A DNA stretch of 64,000 bases from Poindextera sp963719975 (GCA_963719975.1 CAVRED010000001.1:186001-250000); one strand, 5' to 3'; positions 26,217 through 34,588 are shown, counted from the stretch's first letter. Made by a program: numbers and translations. Notes: a model not told the origin generated them from the letters alone.

Positions 26217-27110
26217 ATGACCAGCGCGCCGGAGCCGGATGAACTGGAAGGGCCGGGGCTGCCGCGCGATCCGCACGACTATGCGCTGCGCCGCCGCGGG
26301 CTGCCGCTCAGCTTCTGGGCCATGCTCGCCTTCGCCGTGCTCTGCATCCTGGCCGGCGTCGCCATCGACCGCCTCGGCCCCAAGCTGTTCCCCGCCCGCA
26401 ACGCCCCGCCCGCCGCCGCCCAGAGCTCCGCCGCCGCCTCCGTCAACGCCGCCGACACAGGCGAGCCGGCCGCCGAACCTGCCGCCCCATCCGCCGCCCC
26501 CGCCGCCGCGCCGCCGGCCATCGCGTCGCTCGCAACGCGCCTCGATCGCCTCGAATCCGGCGACGAGCGCCTGCGCGAAGCCGCCGCCGAGGCGCTGGCC
26601 GCCGCCGACCTCGCCCAGGCCGCCCAGACCTCGCGCCCCTTCGCCGACCAGGTCGAGGCGCTGCGGCCGCTCCTTCCCCAGTCCAGCGCGCTGCGCGCCC
26701 TCGGCCTCTACGCCCAGACCGGCGCCCCCAGCCGCGCCCAGCTGGCCTCGTCCCTCGACGACATCGCCGACCACGTCGTCGTCGCGGCCCAGGAGCCGGC
26801 CAGGGACTCCGGCGCCTTCGCCCACCTGACCCACATGCTGGCCGCCGTCTTCACCATCCGCCGCGTCGACAAGCTCACCGGCGACGACCCCGACGCCATC
26901 CTCGCCCGCGCCCAGGCCAGAGCCGACGACGGGGACCTGGAAGGCGCCGTCAACGCCCTCGACCAGCTCTCGCCCGCCGGCCGCGACGCCGCCGCCGCCT
27001 GGCGCGGCCAGGCCATCCGCCGCATCGAGATCGACCGCCTCGCCGCCCAGCTCCGCGCCGACGCCGAACGCAGCCTAGCCCTAACCGCCCCCCCAGCCCC
27101 AGCGGACTAG
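26217..27110 (+). CDS. Alphaproteobacterial mitofilin (Mic60)-like membrane protein
   Basis: 297 residues. One membrane helix (FWAMLAFAVLCILAGVAI, about 33-50) follows a short cytoplasmic tail. Next is an Ala/Pro-rich linker (about 60-105), then a helical region with coiled-coil character (LATRLDRLESGDERLREAA) and a C-terminal mitofilin-like part. In alphaproteobacteria this gene sits beside hemD and hemY and its product shapes membrane invaginations, by homology with mitochondrial Mic60. The gap to hemD is 19 bp. The first of two partners of the haem genes of unsettled biochemical role. Confidence 0.8.
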   Translation: MTSAPEPDELEGPGLPRDPHDYALRRRGLPLSFWAMLAFAVLCILAGVAIDRLGPKLFPARNAPPAAAQSSAAASVNAADTGEPAAEPAAPSAAPAAAPPAIASLATRLDRLESGDERLREAAAEALAAADLAQAAQTSRPFADQVEALRPLLPQSSALRALGLYAQTGAPSRAQLASSLDDIADHVVVAAQEPARDSGAFAHLTHMLAAVFTIRRVDKLTGDDPDAILARAQARADDGDLEGAVNALDQLSPAGRDAAAAWRGQAIRRIEIDRLAAQLRADAERSLALTAPPAPAD

Positions 27111-27166
27111 GACGCGGCCAGATGAACCTCATCCATGACCGCCGAGGCGCTGGCCGCCAGGGTTTT

Positions 27167-27397
27167 TCAACCACGAAAAACACGAAAAACACGAACGGGG
27201 CCGGCTCCCGCCGCCCTTACAAACCCGTCATGGCCCGGCTTGTCCGGGCCACCCATGATCACCGTGCGACTCCAGTGTGCATGGGTCCCCCGCATTGGCT
27301 GCTACGCGCCTCTGCTTCGCAGTCCGCTGCGCTCCAGCGGGGGATGACGATCCGTTTTGCTCTGCGCGTCCGTGCTTTCCGTGTTTTCCGTGGTTCA
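27167..27397. repeat. 9-nt-period inverted repeat (CGAAAAACA type), split by another repeat
   Basis: Left arm 27167-27195 (CCACGAAAAACACGAAAAAC), right arm 27368-27397 (CCGTGTTTTCCGTGG). The long interior contains the complete palindromic repeat at 27226-27349, an apparent insertion of one repeat into another. Confidence 0.8.
27226..27349. repeat. ~100-bp palindromic repeat, copy 2 (intergenic, nested)
   Basis: Starts CGTCATGGCCCGGCTTGTCC and ends CAGCGGGGGATGACG. Its left half translates to VMARLVRATHDHRA, identical to the segment found in TsaD. Confidence 0.85.
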
Positions 27398-27429
27398 AAA
27401 CCTTCGGCCCTCGCCTTGGCCGGGTCCGC

Positions 27430-28887
27430 GTGATCCGCGGCATCCTCATTCTCGTGGCCCTCGCCGCCGTTGTGGCGGCCGCGTTCGTGCTGGCCGGCGA
27501 GCCGGGGCGGGCCAGTGTCGAGTGGCTGGGCTGGCGGGCCGACATGACCGCCGCCGCCGCCGCGCTCGCCATCATCATCGGCGCCTTCCTCGCCGTCGGC
27601 CTCTGGCGCCTGGCGCTGTGGATCGTCGAGACCCCGCGCCGCCAGGCCGCCGCCCGCGCGGACCTGCGCCGTCGCCGGGGCCTCGAGACTCTCGGCCGCG
27701 GCTTCATCGCCGCCGCCGCCGGCGACGGCTCCGAGGCCCGCCGCCTCGCCCAGCAGGCGGGCGAGCTGGTCGAGGACGCCCCGGCGCTCGTCCGTATCCT
27801 CGCCGCCCAGGCCGCCGAAGCCGCCGGCGACCAGGCCGCCGCCCAGGCCGCCTACGCCAACATGCTCGGCTTTCCTGAGATGAAGCTCGCCGGCCACCGC
27901 GGCCTGATGCAGGCCGCCGCCGCCGCCGGCGATCACGAGGCCGCGCTCCGTCACGCCAAGGCGGCCTATGGCCTGGCCCGCACCTCCCGCTGGGCCTGGC
28001 GCGCGCTTCTGGAGAACCGCCTCGAAGGCGGCGACTGGGCCGCCGCGCTCGATCTCGTGCAGGGGGGCCTCGAGCGCAAGATCGTCTCCCCGATCAGCGC
28101 CGAGCGCGCCCGCGCCGCCCTGCTTTGCGCCTCCGCCGCCGCGCTCGAGGCCGACCCCGGTCCCGCCGCCCGCGCCCAGGCGCTCGACTACGCCACCCAG
28201 TCCGCCCGCCTCGACCCTGCCTTCCCGCCCGGCGCCACCATCGCCGCCCGGATGCTGGTCGCCGACGCCAAACCCGGCCGCGCCGGCGCGCTGATCCAGC
28301 TCGCCTGGAAGGCCCGCCCGCACCCGGCCCTCTATCTCATCTGGCGCGACCTCGCCCCGCGCGAGACGCCCAAGGACCGCGCCGAGCGGCTGGGCGAGCT
28401 CGCCGCCCTCAATCCCGACGCGCGCGAGTCACGCCTGGTGCGCGCCGAACAGGCGCTGCTCGCCCGCGATCCCGCCGCCGCCCGCGCCATCGCCGGCCCG
28501 CTGGCCGAAAGCGGCCAGGCCGACGCGCGCCTCTGCGGCCTGCTCGCCCGCATCGCCTTCGCCGAATCCAACACCGACGAGGCGCGCGCCTGGATGACCC
28601 GGGGCCTGGCCGCGCCGCAGGATCCCGACTGGACCGACATCGACCCCGCCGCCCAGGCCTTCGCCTACGCCCCGACCGATTGGGCCCGGCTCGTCTCCAC
28701 CTACGCCGAGACCGGCGAGCTCATCCACCCGCGCCTCGAGCGCCGCGAGAAGGTGATGAGCGAGCTGCCGGAGCTACCGGCCCCCTACGAAGCCGTCCCG
28801 CCCCCCTACGGCGTCGAACCCGCCCTGACCCCCGACGAATTCGGCCCCGAATCCGACTGGGCCCGAGCCTCCAAACCCCTCCAGTAA
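27430..28887 (+). CDS. hemY: HemY-like TPR membrane protein of the haem operon
   Basis: 485 residues from GTG 27430. The frame is open to 27277, but that part is translated repeat DNA. Two membrane helices (GILILVALAAVVAAAFVLAG and AALAIIIGAFLAVGLWRLAL) precede the HemY_N region ETPRRQAAARADLRRRRGLE. TPR-type helical repeats then run to about residue 450, and the tail is Pro-rich. HemY proteins of this kind accompany hemC/hemD in proteobacteria and are thought to organise late haem synthesis; they are not the FAD protoporphyrinogen oxidase of the same name. Confidence 0.85.
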   Translation: MIRGILILVALAAVVAAAFVLAGEPGRASVEWLGWRADMTAAAAALAIIIGAFLAVGLWRLALWIVETPRRQAAARADLRRRRGLETLGRGFIAAAAGDGSEARRLAQQAGELVEDAPALVRILAAQAAEAAGDQAAAQAAYANMLGFPEMKLAGHRGLMQAAAAAGDHEAALRHAKAAYGLARTSRWAWRALLENRLEGGDWAAALDLVQGGLERKIVSPISAERARAALLCASAAALEADPGPAARAQALDYATQSARLDPAFPPGATIAARMLVADAKPGRAGALIQLAWKARPHPALYLIWRDLAPRETPKDRAERLGELAALNPDARESRLVRAEQALLARDPAAARAIAGPLAESGQADARLCGLLARIAFAESNTDEARAWMTRGLAAPQDPDWTDIDPAAQAFAYAPTDWARLVSTYAETGELIHPRLERREKVMSELPELPAPYEAVPPPYGVEPALTPDEFGPESDWARASKPLQ

Positions 28888-28921
28888 CCCGCAGCCGCCA
28901 CGCAGCGGCCATGCTCAATTT

Positions 28922-29096
28922 GACCGCCAAGAACGCCAAGGACGCCAAGGGGTCGGAGAAGCGTCTGCGCGACGGCCAACCACCAGCGATGTGCGCCAAA
29001 TTGACGGCCGGCAAGGCCGGCCGTCGAAGTGATCAAGCGCAGCGCCGCCAGCCAAGCCCCGGGCAACAGAGCCCCTTGGCGTCCTTGGCGGTCAAA
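28922..29096. repeat. 9-nt-period inverted repeat (CGCCAAG type)
   Basis: Left arm 28922-28950 (GCCAAGAAC units), right arm about 29074-29096 (CCTTGGCGTCCTTGGCGG). The interior of about 120 bp holds a small GGCCGGC-rich hairpin near 29005-29027. Confidence 0.8.
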
Positions 29097-29131
29097 GAGG
29101 AAGATTCAGCGTCCCCGTCGCCGCCTATTGG

Positions 29132-29225
29132 ACCACCAAGCACACCAAGCACACCAAAGGTTCTGAGAGGGCGCAGACGCAGCGGCCGTCCTCAGCCTCT
29201 TGGTGTGCTTGGTGTGCTTGGTGGT
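29132..29225. repeat. 9-nt-period inverted repeat (CACCAAG type), copy 3
   Basis: Left arm 29132-29159, right arm 29199-29225. Only ~35 bp downstream of the CGCCAAG-type element. Together they occupy most of the 420 bp between HemY and the next gene. Confidence 0.9.
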
Positions 29226-29309
29226 GAAAAAAGGGCTTCGCCCCGGCGCGCACAGCCAAACGCCCCTCCCCAACCGGAGAGGGGTCGTTCGGCCGGCCGT
29301 TGGAAGCCG

Positions 29310-29552
29310 TCAGTTCCCGGCGTACGCGATGCCCTGTTGCACCTGGGTGATGGCCTGGTTGACCAGGTTCAGCGCCGCGGCGCGGTGGCCGCCCTTGTCG
29401 GTCGCGGCGACCGACAGCTCGCCCTGCGCCGACTGCAGGTCGACGAGCGCGTTGCGCATGTGCGGCTGATCCATTTGGGCGACGGCATAGCCGGCGACCC
29501 CTGAAATCGCCATGGCGCCGACGACGGCCAAAATCTGGTTACGTGCTTTCAT
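29310..29552 (-). CDS. Small secreted protein of the QPHMxNAL...GIAYA family (paralogue 1)
   Basis: 80 residues. An N-terminal signal or anchor (QILAVVGAMAISGVAGYAVA) is followed by a conserved ~50-residue helical core: DQPHMRNALVDLQSAQGEL, then TDKGGHRAAALNLVNQAI and QVQQGIAYA. Two further copies are encoded at 29663-29896 and 44359-44601. The core looks like a two-helix hairpin of the kind seen in small periplasmic binding proteins; function unknown. ATG 29552 has AAGGGACG about eight bases upstream. Confidence 0.8.
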   Translation of the reverse strand: MKARNQILAVVGAMAISGVAGYAVAQMDQPHMRNALVDLQSAQGELSVAATDKGGHRAAALNLVNQAITQVQQGIAYAGN

Positions 29553-29662
29553 GACTGAGACGTCCCTTTTCTCGTTTGGCCGACGAACCCCGCGGCCTAG
29601 GTAACGGTATAAATGAACAAGCGCGGCCGGGCGAACGCCGTTATTTCGGCCGCGAAAATCCC

Positions 29663-29896
29663 TCAACCCCCGGCGTAGGCGATGCCCTCCTGCACCTGGA
29701 CGATCGCTTCGTTGACCAAGTTCAGCGCCCGCGCCCGGTGACCGCCCTTGTCGGTCGCCGCCGCCTGCAGCTCGCCGCTGGCGGCCTGCAGCGAATTCAG
29801 CGCGTTCTGCATATGCGGCTGATCGAGCGCATACCCCGTGCAAGCCGAGACCCCCATAGCCCCCGCCAACACCACCCACTTCCAACGCGTCATCAT
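29663..29896 (-). CDS. Small lipoprotein of the QPHMxNAL...GIAYA family (paralogue 2)
   Basis: 77 residues from ATG 29896, which has GGGAGG six bases upstream. The N-terminus ends in a lipobox (VSAC), so this copy is probably a lipoprotein, unlike its neighbour. The core DQPHMQNALNSLQAASGEL, DKGGHRARALNLVNEAI, QVQEGIAYA matches paralogues 1 and 3. It lies 110 bp upstream of paralogue 1 in the same direction; the two are probably co-transcribed tandem duplicates. Confidence 0.8.
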   Translation of the reverse strand: MMTRWKWVVLAGAMGVSACTGYALDQPHMQNALNSLQAASGELQAAATDKGGHRARALNLVNEAIVQVQEGIAYAGG

Positions 29897-30006
29897 GCCT
29901 AGCCTCCCATCCATCGGCAGCCCCTACGTAACGTTATAAATCAACAACCGAGACGGCGGAACGCCGTTATCCCACCCTGTGGCGGCGGCTCCGCGCCGCA
30001 GGATTG

Positions 30007-30102
30007 AACCACCAAGCACACAAAGCACACCAAGAGTTCTGAGAGGGCGCAGGCGCCGCGGCCGTCCTCAGCCTCTTGGTGTGCTTGGTGTGCTTGGTGG
30101 TT
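30007..30102. repeat. 9-nt-period inverted repeat (CACCAAG type), copy 4
   Basis: Left arm 30007-30034, right arm 30075-30102. It lies about 80 bp upstream of the tRNA gene. Confidence 0.9.
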
Positions 30103-30180
30103 GAATAGGCCCTATCGGGCCGGGCGCCGGGACTGGCCTCCCATCCCGTTCCGATATAGAGGAAACCCCCCTTAGCCCGG

Positions 30181-30256
30181 GCCGCCTTAGCTCAGCCGGT
30201 AGAGCGGCGCATTCGTAATGCGTAGGTCGGGTGTTCGAGTCACCCAGGCGGCGCCA
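30181..30256 (+). tRNA. tRNA-Thr (anticodon CGU)
   Basis: A complete cloverleaf: acceptor GCCGCCT pairs with AGGCGGC, D arm GCTC...GAGC, anticodon stem GCGCA/TGCGT with loop TTCGTAA, T arm GGGTG-TTCGAGT-CACCC, and an encoded CCA at 30254-30256. The loop places CGT at 34-36, reading ACG threonine codons. The discriminator base is G; I would have expected A. Confidence 0.96.
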
Positions 30257-30277
30257 GGCCCCCCCAAACTCTATCTT

Positions 30278-30295
30278 GCGCGCCGCAAGGCGCGC
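30278..30295 (+). terminator. GNRA-loop hairpin just after the tRNA
   Basis: GCGCGCC-GCAA-GGCGCGC forms a perfect 7-bp stem with a GCAA tetraloop, 22 bases past the tRNA. No T-run follows, so it is a tentative terminator or processing signal. Confidence 0.35.
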
Positions 30296-30310
30296 GGCCC
30301 GGCCCCATGA

Positions 30311-30423
30311 ACCACGAAGGACACAAAGGACACGAAGGAAGAACACAAAGGGCGACTAGCCAAAGCATCGCCGCCCCCTCTGCCTCTTCGTGCCCCTTCG
30401 TGCCCTTCGTGTCCTTCGTGGTG
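30311..30423. repeat. 9-nt-period inverted repeat (CGAAGGACA type)
   Basis: Left arm 30311-30340 (ACGAAGGAC units), right arm 30386-30423 (CCTTCGTGC and GTCCTTCGTGG). Same layout as the CACCAAG elements with a different unit. The remaining ~145 bp before aqpZ show nothing further. Confidence 0.88.
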
Positions 30424-30568
30424 AAATAGGGCGGAGCAGACTCCGCCACGCCCCAAGCAAGAGAGCCTGCGGCGCCCCACCCCCTCTTCCCCTCTCCGTT
30501 GTTCCCAGTAGCGCCCCACCGTCCCTCCGGCGCAGACTGCCCGCCAAGACCACGCAAGGATCCGCCCC

Positions 30569-31318
30569 ATGCCCCTCGTCCATCGCCTCACGGCCGAGTT
30601 CATCGGAACCCTCTGGCTCGTGCTCGGGGGCTGTGGCGCGGCCGTCCTGACCGCCGCCTTCCCCCACGTCGGCATCGGCATCCTCGGCGTCGCGCTCGCC
30701 TTCGGCCTCACCGTCCTCACCATGGCGTTCGCGCTTGGCCACGTCTCCGGCGCCCACTTCAACCCGGCGGTCTCGTTCGGCCTCTTCATCGGCGGCCGCT
30801 TCCCCGGCCGCGAGGTCGCGCCCTACGCCATTGCCCAGGTGATCGGCGCCTCCGTCGGCGCCGGCCTGCTCTACGTCATCGCCTCCGGCGCCCCCGGCTT
30901 CGACGCCCACGCCGGCTTCGCCGCCAACGGCTACGGCGACCACTCGCCCGGCCACTATTCGATGATGGCCTGCCTCGTCACCGAGGTGGTGATGACCTTC
31001 GGCTTCCTCTTCGTCATCCTCGGCGCCACCCACGCCAAGGCGCCCAAGGGCCTGGCGCCCATCGCCATCGGCCTTTGCCTGACGCTCATCCACCTGATCA
31101 GCATCCCGGTGACCAACACCTCGGTGAACCCGGCCCGCAGCACCGGCCCGGCCCTCTTCGCCGGCGGCTGGGCCCTCGGCCAACTCTGGCTCTTCTGGCT
31201 CGCCCCCCTGGTCGGCGCCGGCCTCGCCGGCATCGTCTACCGCTGGGTCGGCGGCCCCAACGAAGCCCCCTTCGAAGCCGAAGCCGTCGAGTTCGTAGAA
31301 GTGGAGTACGAGCGCTAG
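30569..31318 (+). CDS. aqpZ: Aquaporin Z-type water channel
   Basis: 249 residues, six membrane helices plus two half-helices. Both signature loops are present: SGAHFNPAVSFGLF (about residues 59-72) and TNTSVNPARSTGPALF (about 184-199). The first helix (AEFIGTLWLVLGGCGAAVL) is typical of AqpZ. The selectivity residues His (HLISIPVTN context) and Arg after the second NPA fit a water channel rather than a glycerol facilitator. It acts in the inner membrane in osmotic adjustment. Single gene flanked by repeats on both sides. Confidence 0.93.
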   Translation: MPLVHRLTAEFIGTLWLVLGGCGAAVLTAAFPHVGIGILGVALAFGLTVLTMAFALGHVSGAHFNPAVSFGLFIGGRFPGREVAPYAIAQVIGASVGAGLLYVIASGAPGFDAHAGFAANGYGDHSPGHYSMMACLVTEVVMTFGFLFVILGATHAKAPKGLAPIAIGLCLTLIHLISIPVTNTSVNPARSTGPALFAGGWALGQLWLFWLAPLVGAGLAGIVYRWVGGPNEAPFEAEAVEFVEVEYER

Positions 31319-31349
31319 CTCGCCTCGCCCCCTGGCGAGGCCCCATTTT

Positions 31350-31439
31350 ACCGCAGAGAACGCAGAGAAGACGCAAAGGGCGCGGAGAGGCGCGGCCCCT
31401 CTGCGTCCTCCGCGCTTCCTCTGCGTCCTCCGCGGTTAG
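31350..31439. repeat. 9-nt-period inverted repeat (CGCAGAG type)
   Basis: Left arm from 31350 (CCGCAGAGAACGCAGAGAAG), right arm to 31439 (CTCTGCGTCCTCCGCGG), with only a short loop. A third sequence variant of the same design. Confidence 0.85.
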
Positions 31440-31478
31440 AGACCCCGACCGGCCGCGCCAGCCCCGCCGTCGGATTCG

Positions 31479-31573
31479 ACCACCAAGCACACCAAGCACA
31501 CCAAGCGGCCGTGACTGTCCGCTGAGCTTGAGCCCTCTCAGAACCCTTGGTGTGCTTGGTGTGCTTGGTGTTT
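31479..31573. repeat. 9-nt-period inverted repeat (CACCAAG type), copy 5
   Basis: Left arm 31479-31505, right arm 31546-31573. With the CGCAGAG element it fills the 300-bp gap between aqpZ and the exonuclease gene. Confidence 0.9.
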
Positions 31574-31620
31574 CAAAAAGGGCCCGTCCCCGCTCGCGCG
31601 GGCCTGAGCAGAATCAGGCC

Positions 31621-32433
31621 CTAAACCCCAAACACCCCAGCCAACCGCGGATGCGCCGCCACCCGGGCGCGCAGCATCCCCGCCAACCCCTCCTCGCTCG
31701 CCCGGAACTGCTCCGGCGACAACGCCCCCCGAAACAGCTCGTACCGCAGCCAGATCCGATAGGTGTTCACCACGTCGCTCTCGCAATAGTCGGCCACCTC
31801 CTGGATGCGCCCCTCCTTGACCAGGCCCGCCACCTTCGCCCCGTCGATCCCCTCCGGCTTGCCCGCCAGCCCCAGGAACCGGCTCAGCCCATCCAGGCTC
31901 ACCCGCGACCGCGCGTCATAGCTGGCCAGCACGTCGCACAGGTCCAGCGCGTCCTCCGTATAGCGGTTGAAATAGGGCCGCCGCGCCAGCCCGGGCGCCG
32001 CCACCCCGTGCGCCATCGCCCGATAGCGCAACACCGGCAGGTCAAACCCGTGCCCGTTAAAGCTCACCAGCTGCGCCCTCAACTCGCCTACCTTGTCCAC
32101 AAACGCCCGGATCAGCTCCGCCTCGGTCCTGCCCGCCGACCCGTCCGCCGGAGCCTTGGCGTAGGCGGAAGCCTTGGCGGAGGCCTCGCCCACATGCGGC
32201 GCCCCCAACGAGCGCACCACCCACCCCGTGTCCGCACGCTCGCAGATGAGCGCCCCGATGCAGACGATGCTGTGCAGCGGCAGCTTCTGGAACCGCTCCC
32301 CCATCTGCTCCTCGGCCTCGGACTCCGCCAGGTCCGGCGTCCCCTGCATCCGCGCAAACGCCCCCGCGTCCGGCACGGTCTCCAATACCGATAACCACGC
32401 CGCCCCGGCCCCCTGGGCGCCCGAGGACGACAC
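31621..32433 (-). CDS. PolB-like 3'-5' exonuclease (DEDD), first acidic residue not seen
   Basis: 270 residues from GTG 32433. Matches the predicted 3'-5' exonuclease group related to DNA polymerase B proofreading domains: LVSFNGHGFDLPVLRYRAM (Exo II), DLCDVLASYDARSRVSLD and VADYCESDVVNTYRIWLRYE (Exo III). Exo I should read DIETVPD but here is VLETVPD; an alternative frame with one base removed gives GIETVPD. Either way the first metal-binding Asp is absent, so activity is doubtful or the 5' end is damaged. A low-complexity insert (AKASAYAKAPADGSAGR, about residues 85-101) separates the first two motifs and looks repeat-derived. Confidence 0.75.
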   Translation of the reverse strand: MSSSGAQGAGAAWLSVLETVPDAGAFARMQGTPDLAESEAEEQMGERFQKLPLHSIVCIGALICERADTGWVVRSLGAPHVGEASAKASAYAKAPADGSAGRTEAELIRAFVDKVGELRAQLVSFNGHGFDLPVLRYRAMAHGVAAPGLARRPYFNRYTEDALDLCDVLASYDARSRVSLDGLSRFLGLAGKPEGIDGAKVAGLVKEGRIQEVADYCESDVVNTYRIWLRYELFRGALSPEQFRASEEGLAGMLRARVAAHPRLAGVFGV

Positions 32434-32704
32434 GGCCGCCCCGGCCGGGGCCGCGCCCGGGACACCCGACGCAGCCTTCCAGGCCGCCTTCGCGGCCGCC
32501 GGCGGCGTCGAAACGCTGGCCGCCTGGGCGCTCGGCGATCCCGCCAGGTTCTACCTCGTCCACGCCCGGGTGCACGCCGGCGCCCGCGCGGCTCCCGCGC
32601 CAGCGCGGCCGAAGGTCTGGGCGGACGTCAGCGCCGTCCCGCTCCCCGAGTCGCCCGAAACCGCGGCGTGGCGAGAGCGTGCGAAGCAGTGGGTCGGGAG
32701 CTAG
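32381..32704 (+). CDS. Small hypothetical protein without a visible start codon
   Basis: The open frame ending at 32704 contains AAFAAAGGVETLAAWALGDP and ARFYLVHARVHAG, resembling small phage-associated proteins with the pattern GGVEALxxWAxxNPxxFYxL. No ATG, GTG or TTG lies in frame between about 32300 and the conserved part, and the upstream region overlaps the divergent exonuclease gene. It could be a 5'-damaged gene, a frameshifted one, or a chance frame. Tentative; start coordinate approximate. Confidence 0.3.
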   Translation, partial: SNTDNHAAPAPWAPEDDTAAPAGAAPGTPDAAFQAAFAAAGGVETLAAWALGDPARFYLVHARVHAGARAAPAPARPKVWADVSAVPLPESPETAAWRERAKQWVGS

Positions 32705-32760
32705 CCCTGGCCCGGGCGTCCTCGGCTCACGGCGTCGCGCCAGCGGCGCCTTCCTATTCG

Positions 32761-32837
32761 ACCGCCAAGCTCGCCAAGTTCGCCAAGGGGCCGATGACGT
32801 CCGCCAGCGCCTTGGCGTCCTTGGCGAGCTTGGCGGT
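32761..32837. repeat. 9-nt-period inverted repeat (CGCCAAG type, CTC/TTC linkers)
   Basis: Left arm 32761-32788, right arm 32810-32837, short loop. The linker trinucleotide (CTC) is also complementary between arms, so not only the CCAAG core pairs. Confidence 0.88.
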
Positions 32838-32959
32838 CCAATTGGACGACGCAGCGTCTCGCTGCGTCCACAGAACCTGACGCCCGCGTCACCCCCTTGT
32901 TCTTTGGGCGTTTGGGCCTGATCATCTCGGCTCACCTGACGGCATAGAAGGCATCTCAT

Positions 32960-34304
32960 ATGAGCGACGGCGCGGTTGATCTGCAGGCGGAGGCCAAGGC
33001 GGCGCGGGAGCGGGCCTATTCGACGCCGCTGGAGGCGCTGAACCCGGCTTCGGCCGAGCTGTTCCAGGCCGACGCGCACTGGCCCTATTTCGAGCGCCTC
33101 CGTGCCGAAGACCCGGTGCACTACACCCCGGCCGGCAACTTCGCGCCGCACTGGGCGATCACCCGCTTCGACGACATCGTGGCCATCGACACCAACCACC
33201 AGGTGTTCTCCTCGGAGGGCGGCATCACCCTGCCGCCATCGCAGGAGCGCCTGGCGGCGGTCGAGGCGCAGGGCGGCGGCAACGCCATCGGCGGCATGTT
33301 CTCCGGCGCCGACGCCGGCGGCCAACCGCGCGGGCCCTCGATGTTCATCGCCATGGATCCGCCCAAGCACGACGTCCAGCGCAAGACGGTCAGCCCCGCG
33401 GTCTCGCCGTCGAATCTCGACGAACCTCGAGCCGCTGATCCGCGAGGAGGCGGGCCGCATCCTCGATTCCCTGCCCATCGGCGAGCCGTTCGACTGGGTC
33501 GACAAGGTCTCGATGGAGCTGACGGCGATGACGCTCGCCAGCCTGTTCGGCGTGCCGCAGGCCGATCGCCGCCGCCTCACCCGCTGGAGCGACGTGGTGA
33601 TGGCCCAGCCCGGCCACGGCATCGTCGACAGCTGGGAGCAGAAGCGCGCCGAGATGACCGAGTACGGCATGTACTTCATGAAGCTGTGGAACGAGCGGGT
33701 GAACGCCCCGCCGGCCGGCGACCTCATCTCCATGCTGGCGCACGGGCCCGAGACGCGCGGCATGGACCAGTTCGAATACCTGGGGAACGTCATCCTGCTC
33801 ACCATCGGCGGCAACGACACCACCCGGAACACCATCTCCGGCTCGGTCTATGCGCTGAACAAGAATCCGGACCAGTACGACCGGCTGAGGAAGGACCCCG
33901 AGCTCATCCCCTCGATGGTGTCGGAGACCATCCGCTGGCAAACCCCGCTCGCCCACATGCGGCGCACGGCCAAGGAGGACTTCGCGTTCCAGGGCAAGCA
34001 GATCCGCAAAGGCGACTACGTGGCCATGTGGTACGTCTCGGGCAATCGCGATGCGAGCGTGATCGAGGGCGACCCCAACGCCTACATCATCGACCGCGAG
34101 CGGCCCCGCCACCACGTCTCGTTCGGCTTCGGCATCCACCGCTGCGTCGGCAACCGCGTCGCCGAGCTCCAGCTGCGGGTGATCTGGGAAGAGATCCTCA
34201 AACGCTTCCCCGACATCCAACTCATGGAAGAACCCCGCCGCACCCACTCCTGCTTCGTAAAAGGCTACGAACGCATGCAGGTCCAAATCCCCACGAGGAA
34301 CTGA
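32960..34304 (+). CDS. Cytochrome P450, CYP153 type (frameshift near 33419)
   Basis: Family-wide features: I-helix GGNDTTRNTISG, ExxR as SETIRWQTPLAHMRR, haem loop SFGFGIHRCVGNR with the Cys ligand. PSMFIAMDPPKHDVQR, VDKVSMELTAMTLASLF, WNERVNAPPAGDLISML and VSGNRDASVIEGDP are strongly CYP153-like, a family that hydroxylates the terminal carbon of alkanes and fatty chains. ATG 32960 starts the protein. At about 33419 the frame breaks: dropping one G in CTCGACGAAC gives SNLTNLEPLIREEAG and restores continuity. No ferredoxin or reductase gene is adjacent; the ferredoxin at 2489 is a possible donor. Confidence 0.88.
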
Positions 34305-34475
34305 GATCCTCCCCCGTAGGGGGAGGGGGACCGCCCGCAGGGTGGTGGAGGGGGTCAGTAGCCGGCCGCGCCCGTTTCAGAAGAGACCTGGGTCTCGCTT
34401 GCCGGCCGGCCGCGCCAGCGGCGGGCCCCCTCCACCATGCTTCGCATGGTCCCCCTCCCCCAACGGGGGAGGATC
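34305..34475. repeat. REP-like palindrome, GATCCTCCCC family, copy 2
   Basis: Starts directly after the P450 stop, ends GGGGGAGGATC. Nearly identical to copies at 21133 and 44674, including the CCATGCTTCGCATGG hairpin. Confidence 0.85.
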
Positions 34476-34493
34476 TATCTCGCTCCTCTAGTT

Positions 34494-34588
34494 CACCACC
34501 AAGCACACCAAGCACACCAAGAGGCCGTGGCTGGCCGCTGCCCGCCGCCCTCTCAGACCCCTTGGTGTGCTTGGTGTGCTTGGTGGTT
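34494..34588. repeat. 9-nt-period inverted repeat (CACCAAG type), copy 6
   Basis: Left arm 34494-34521, right arm 34561-34588. Immediately upstream of the isoprenoid operon; only ~85 bp remain for its promoter and leader. Confidence 0.9.

Noticed and set aside
27122..27433. Small plus-strand open frames between the mitofilin-like and HemY genes
   Set aside because: They are translations of the palindromic and 9-nt-period repeats, not genes; useful only for showing the match to the TsaD insert.
30068..30346. Minus-strand frame with the GDSNTRPTHYECAALPAEL peptide
   Set aside because: This peptide is the well-known mistranslation of a tRNA gene; the tRNA-Thr lies at 30181-30256.
32057..33835. 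Long minus-strand frame opposite the P450 gene
   Set aside because: Antisense to all P450 motifs, and its 3' part overlaps the exonuclease gene in a different frame; no domain seen.
19706..34588. Possible CRISPR arrays from the repeated CACCAAG units
   Set aside because: Units are 9 nt with no spacers between them and the arms are inverted; no cas genes are present.
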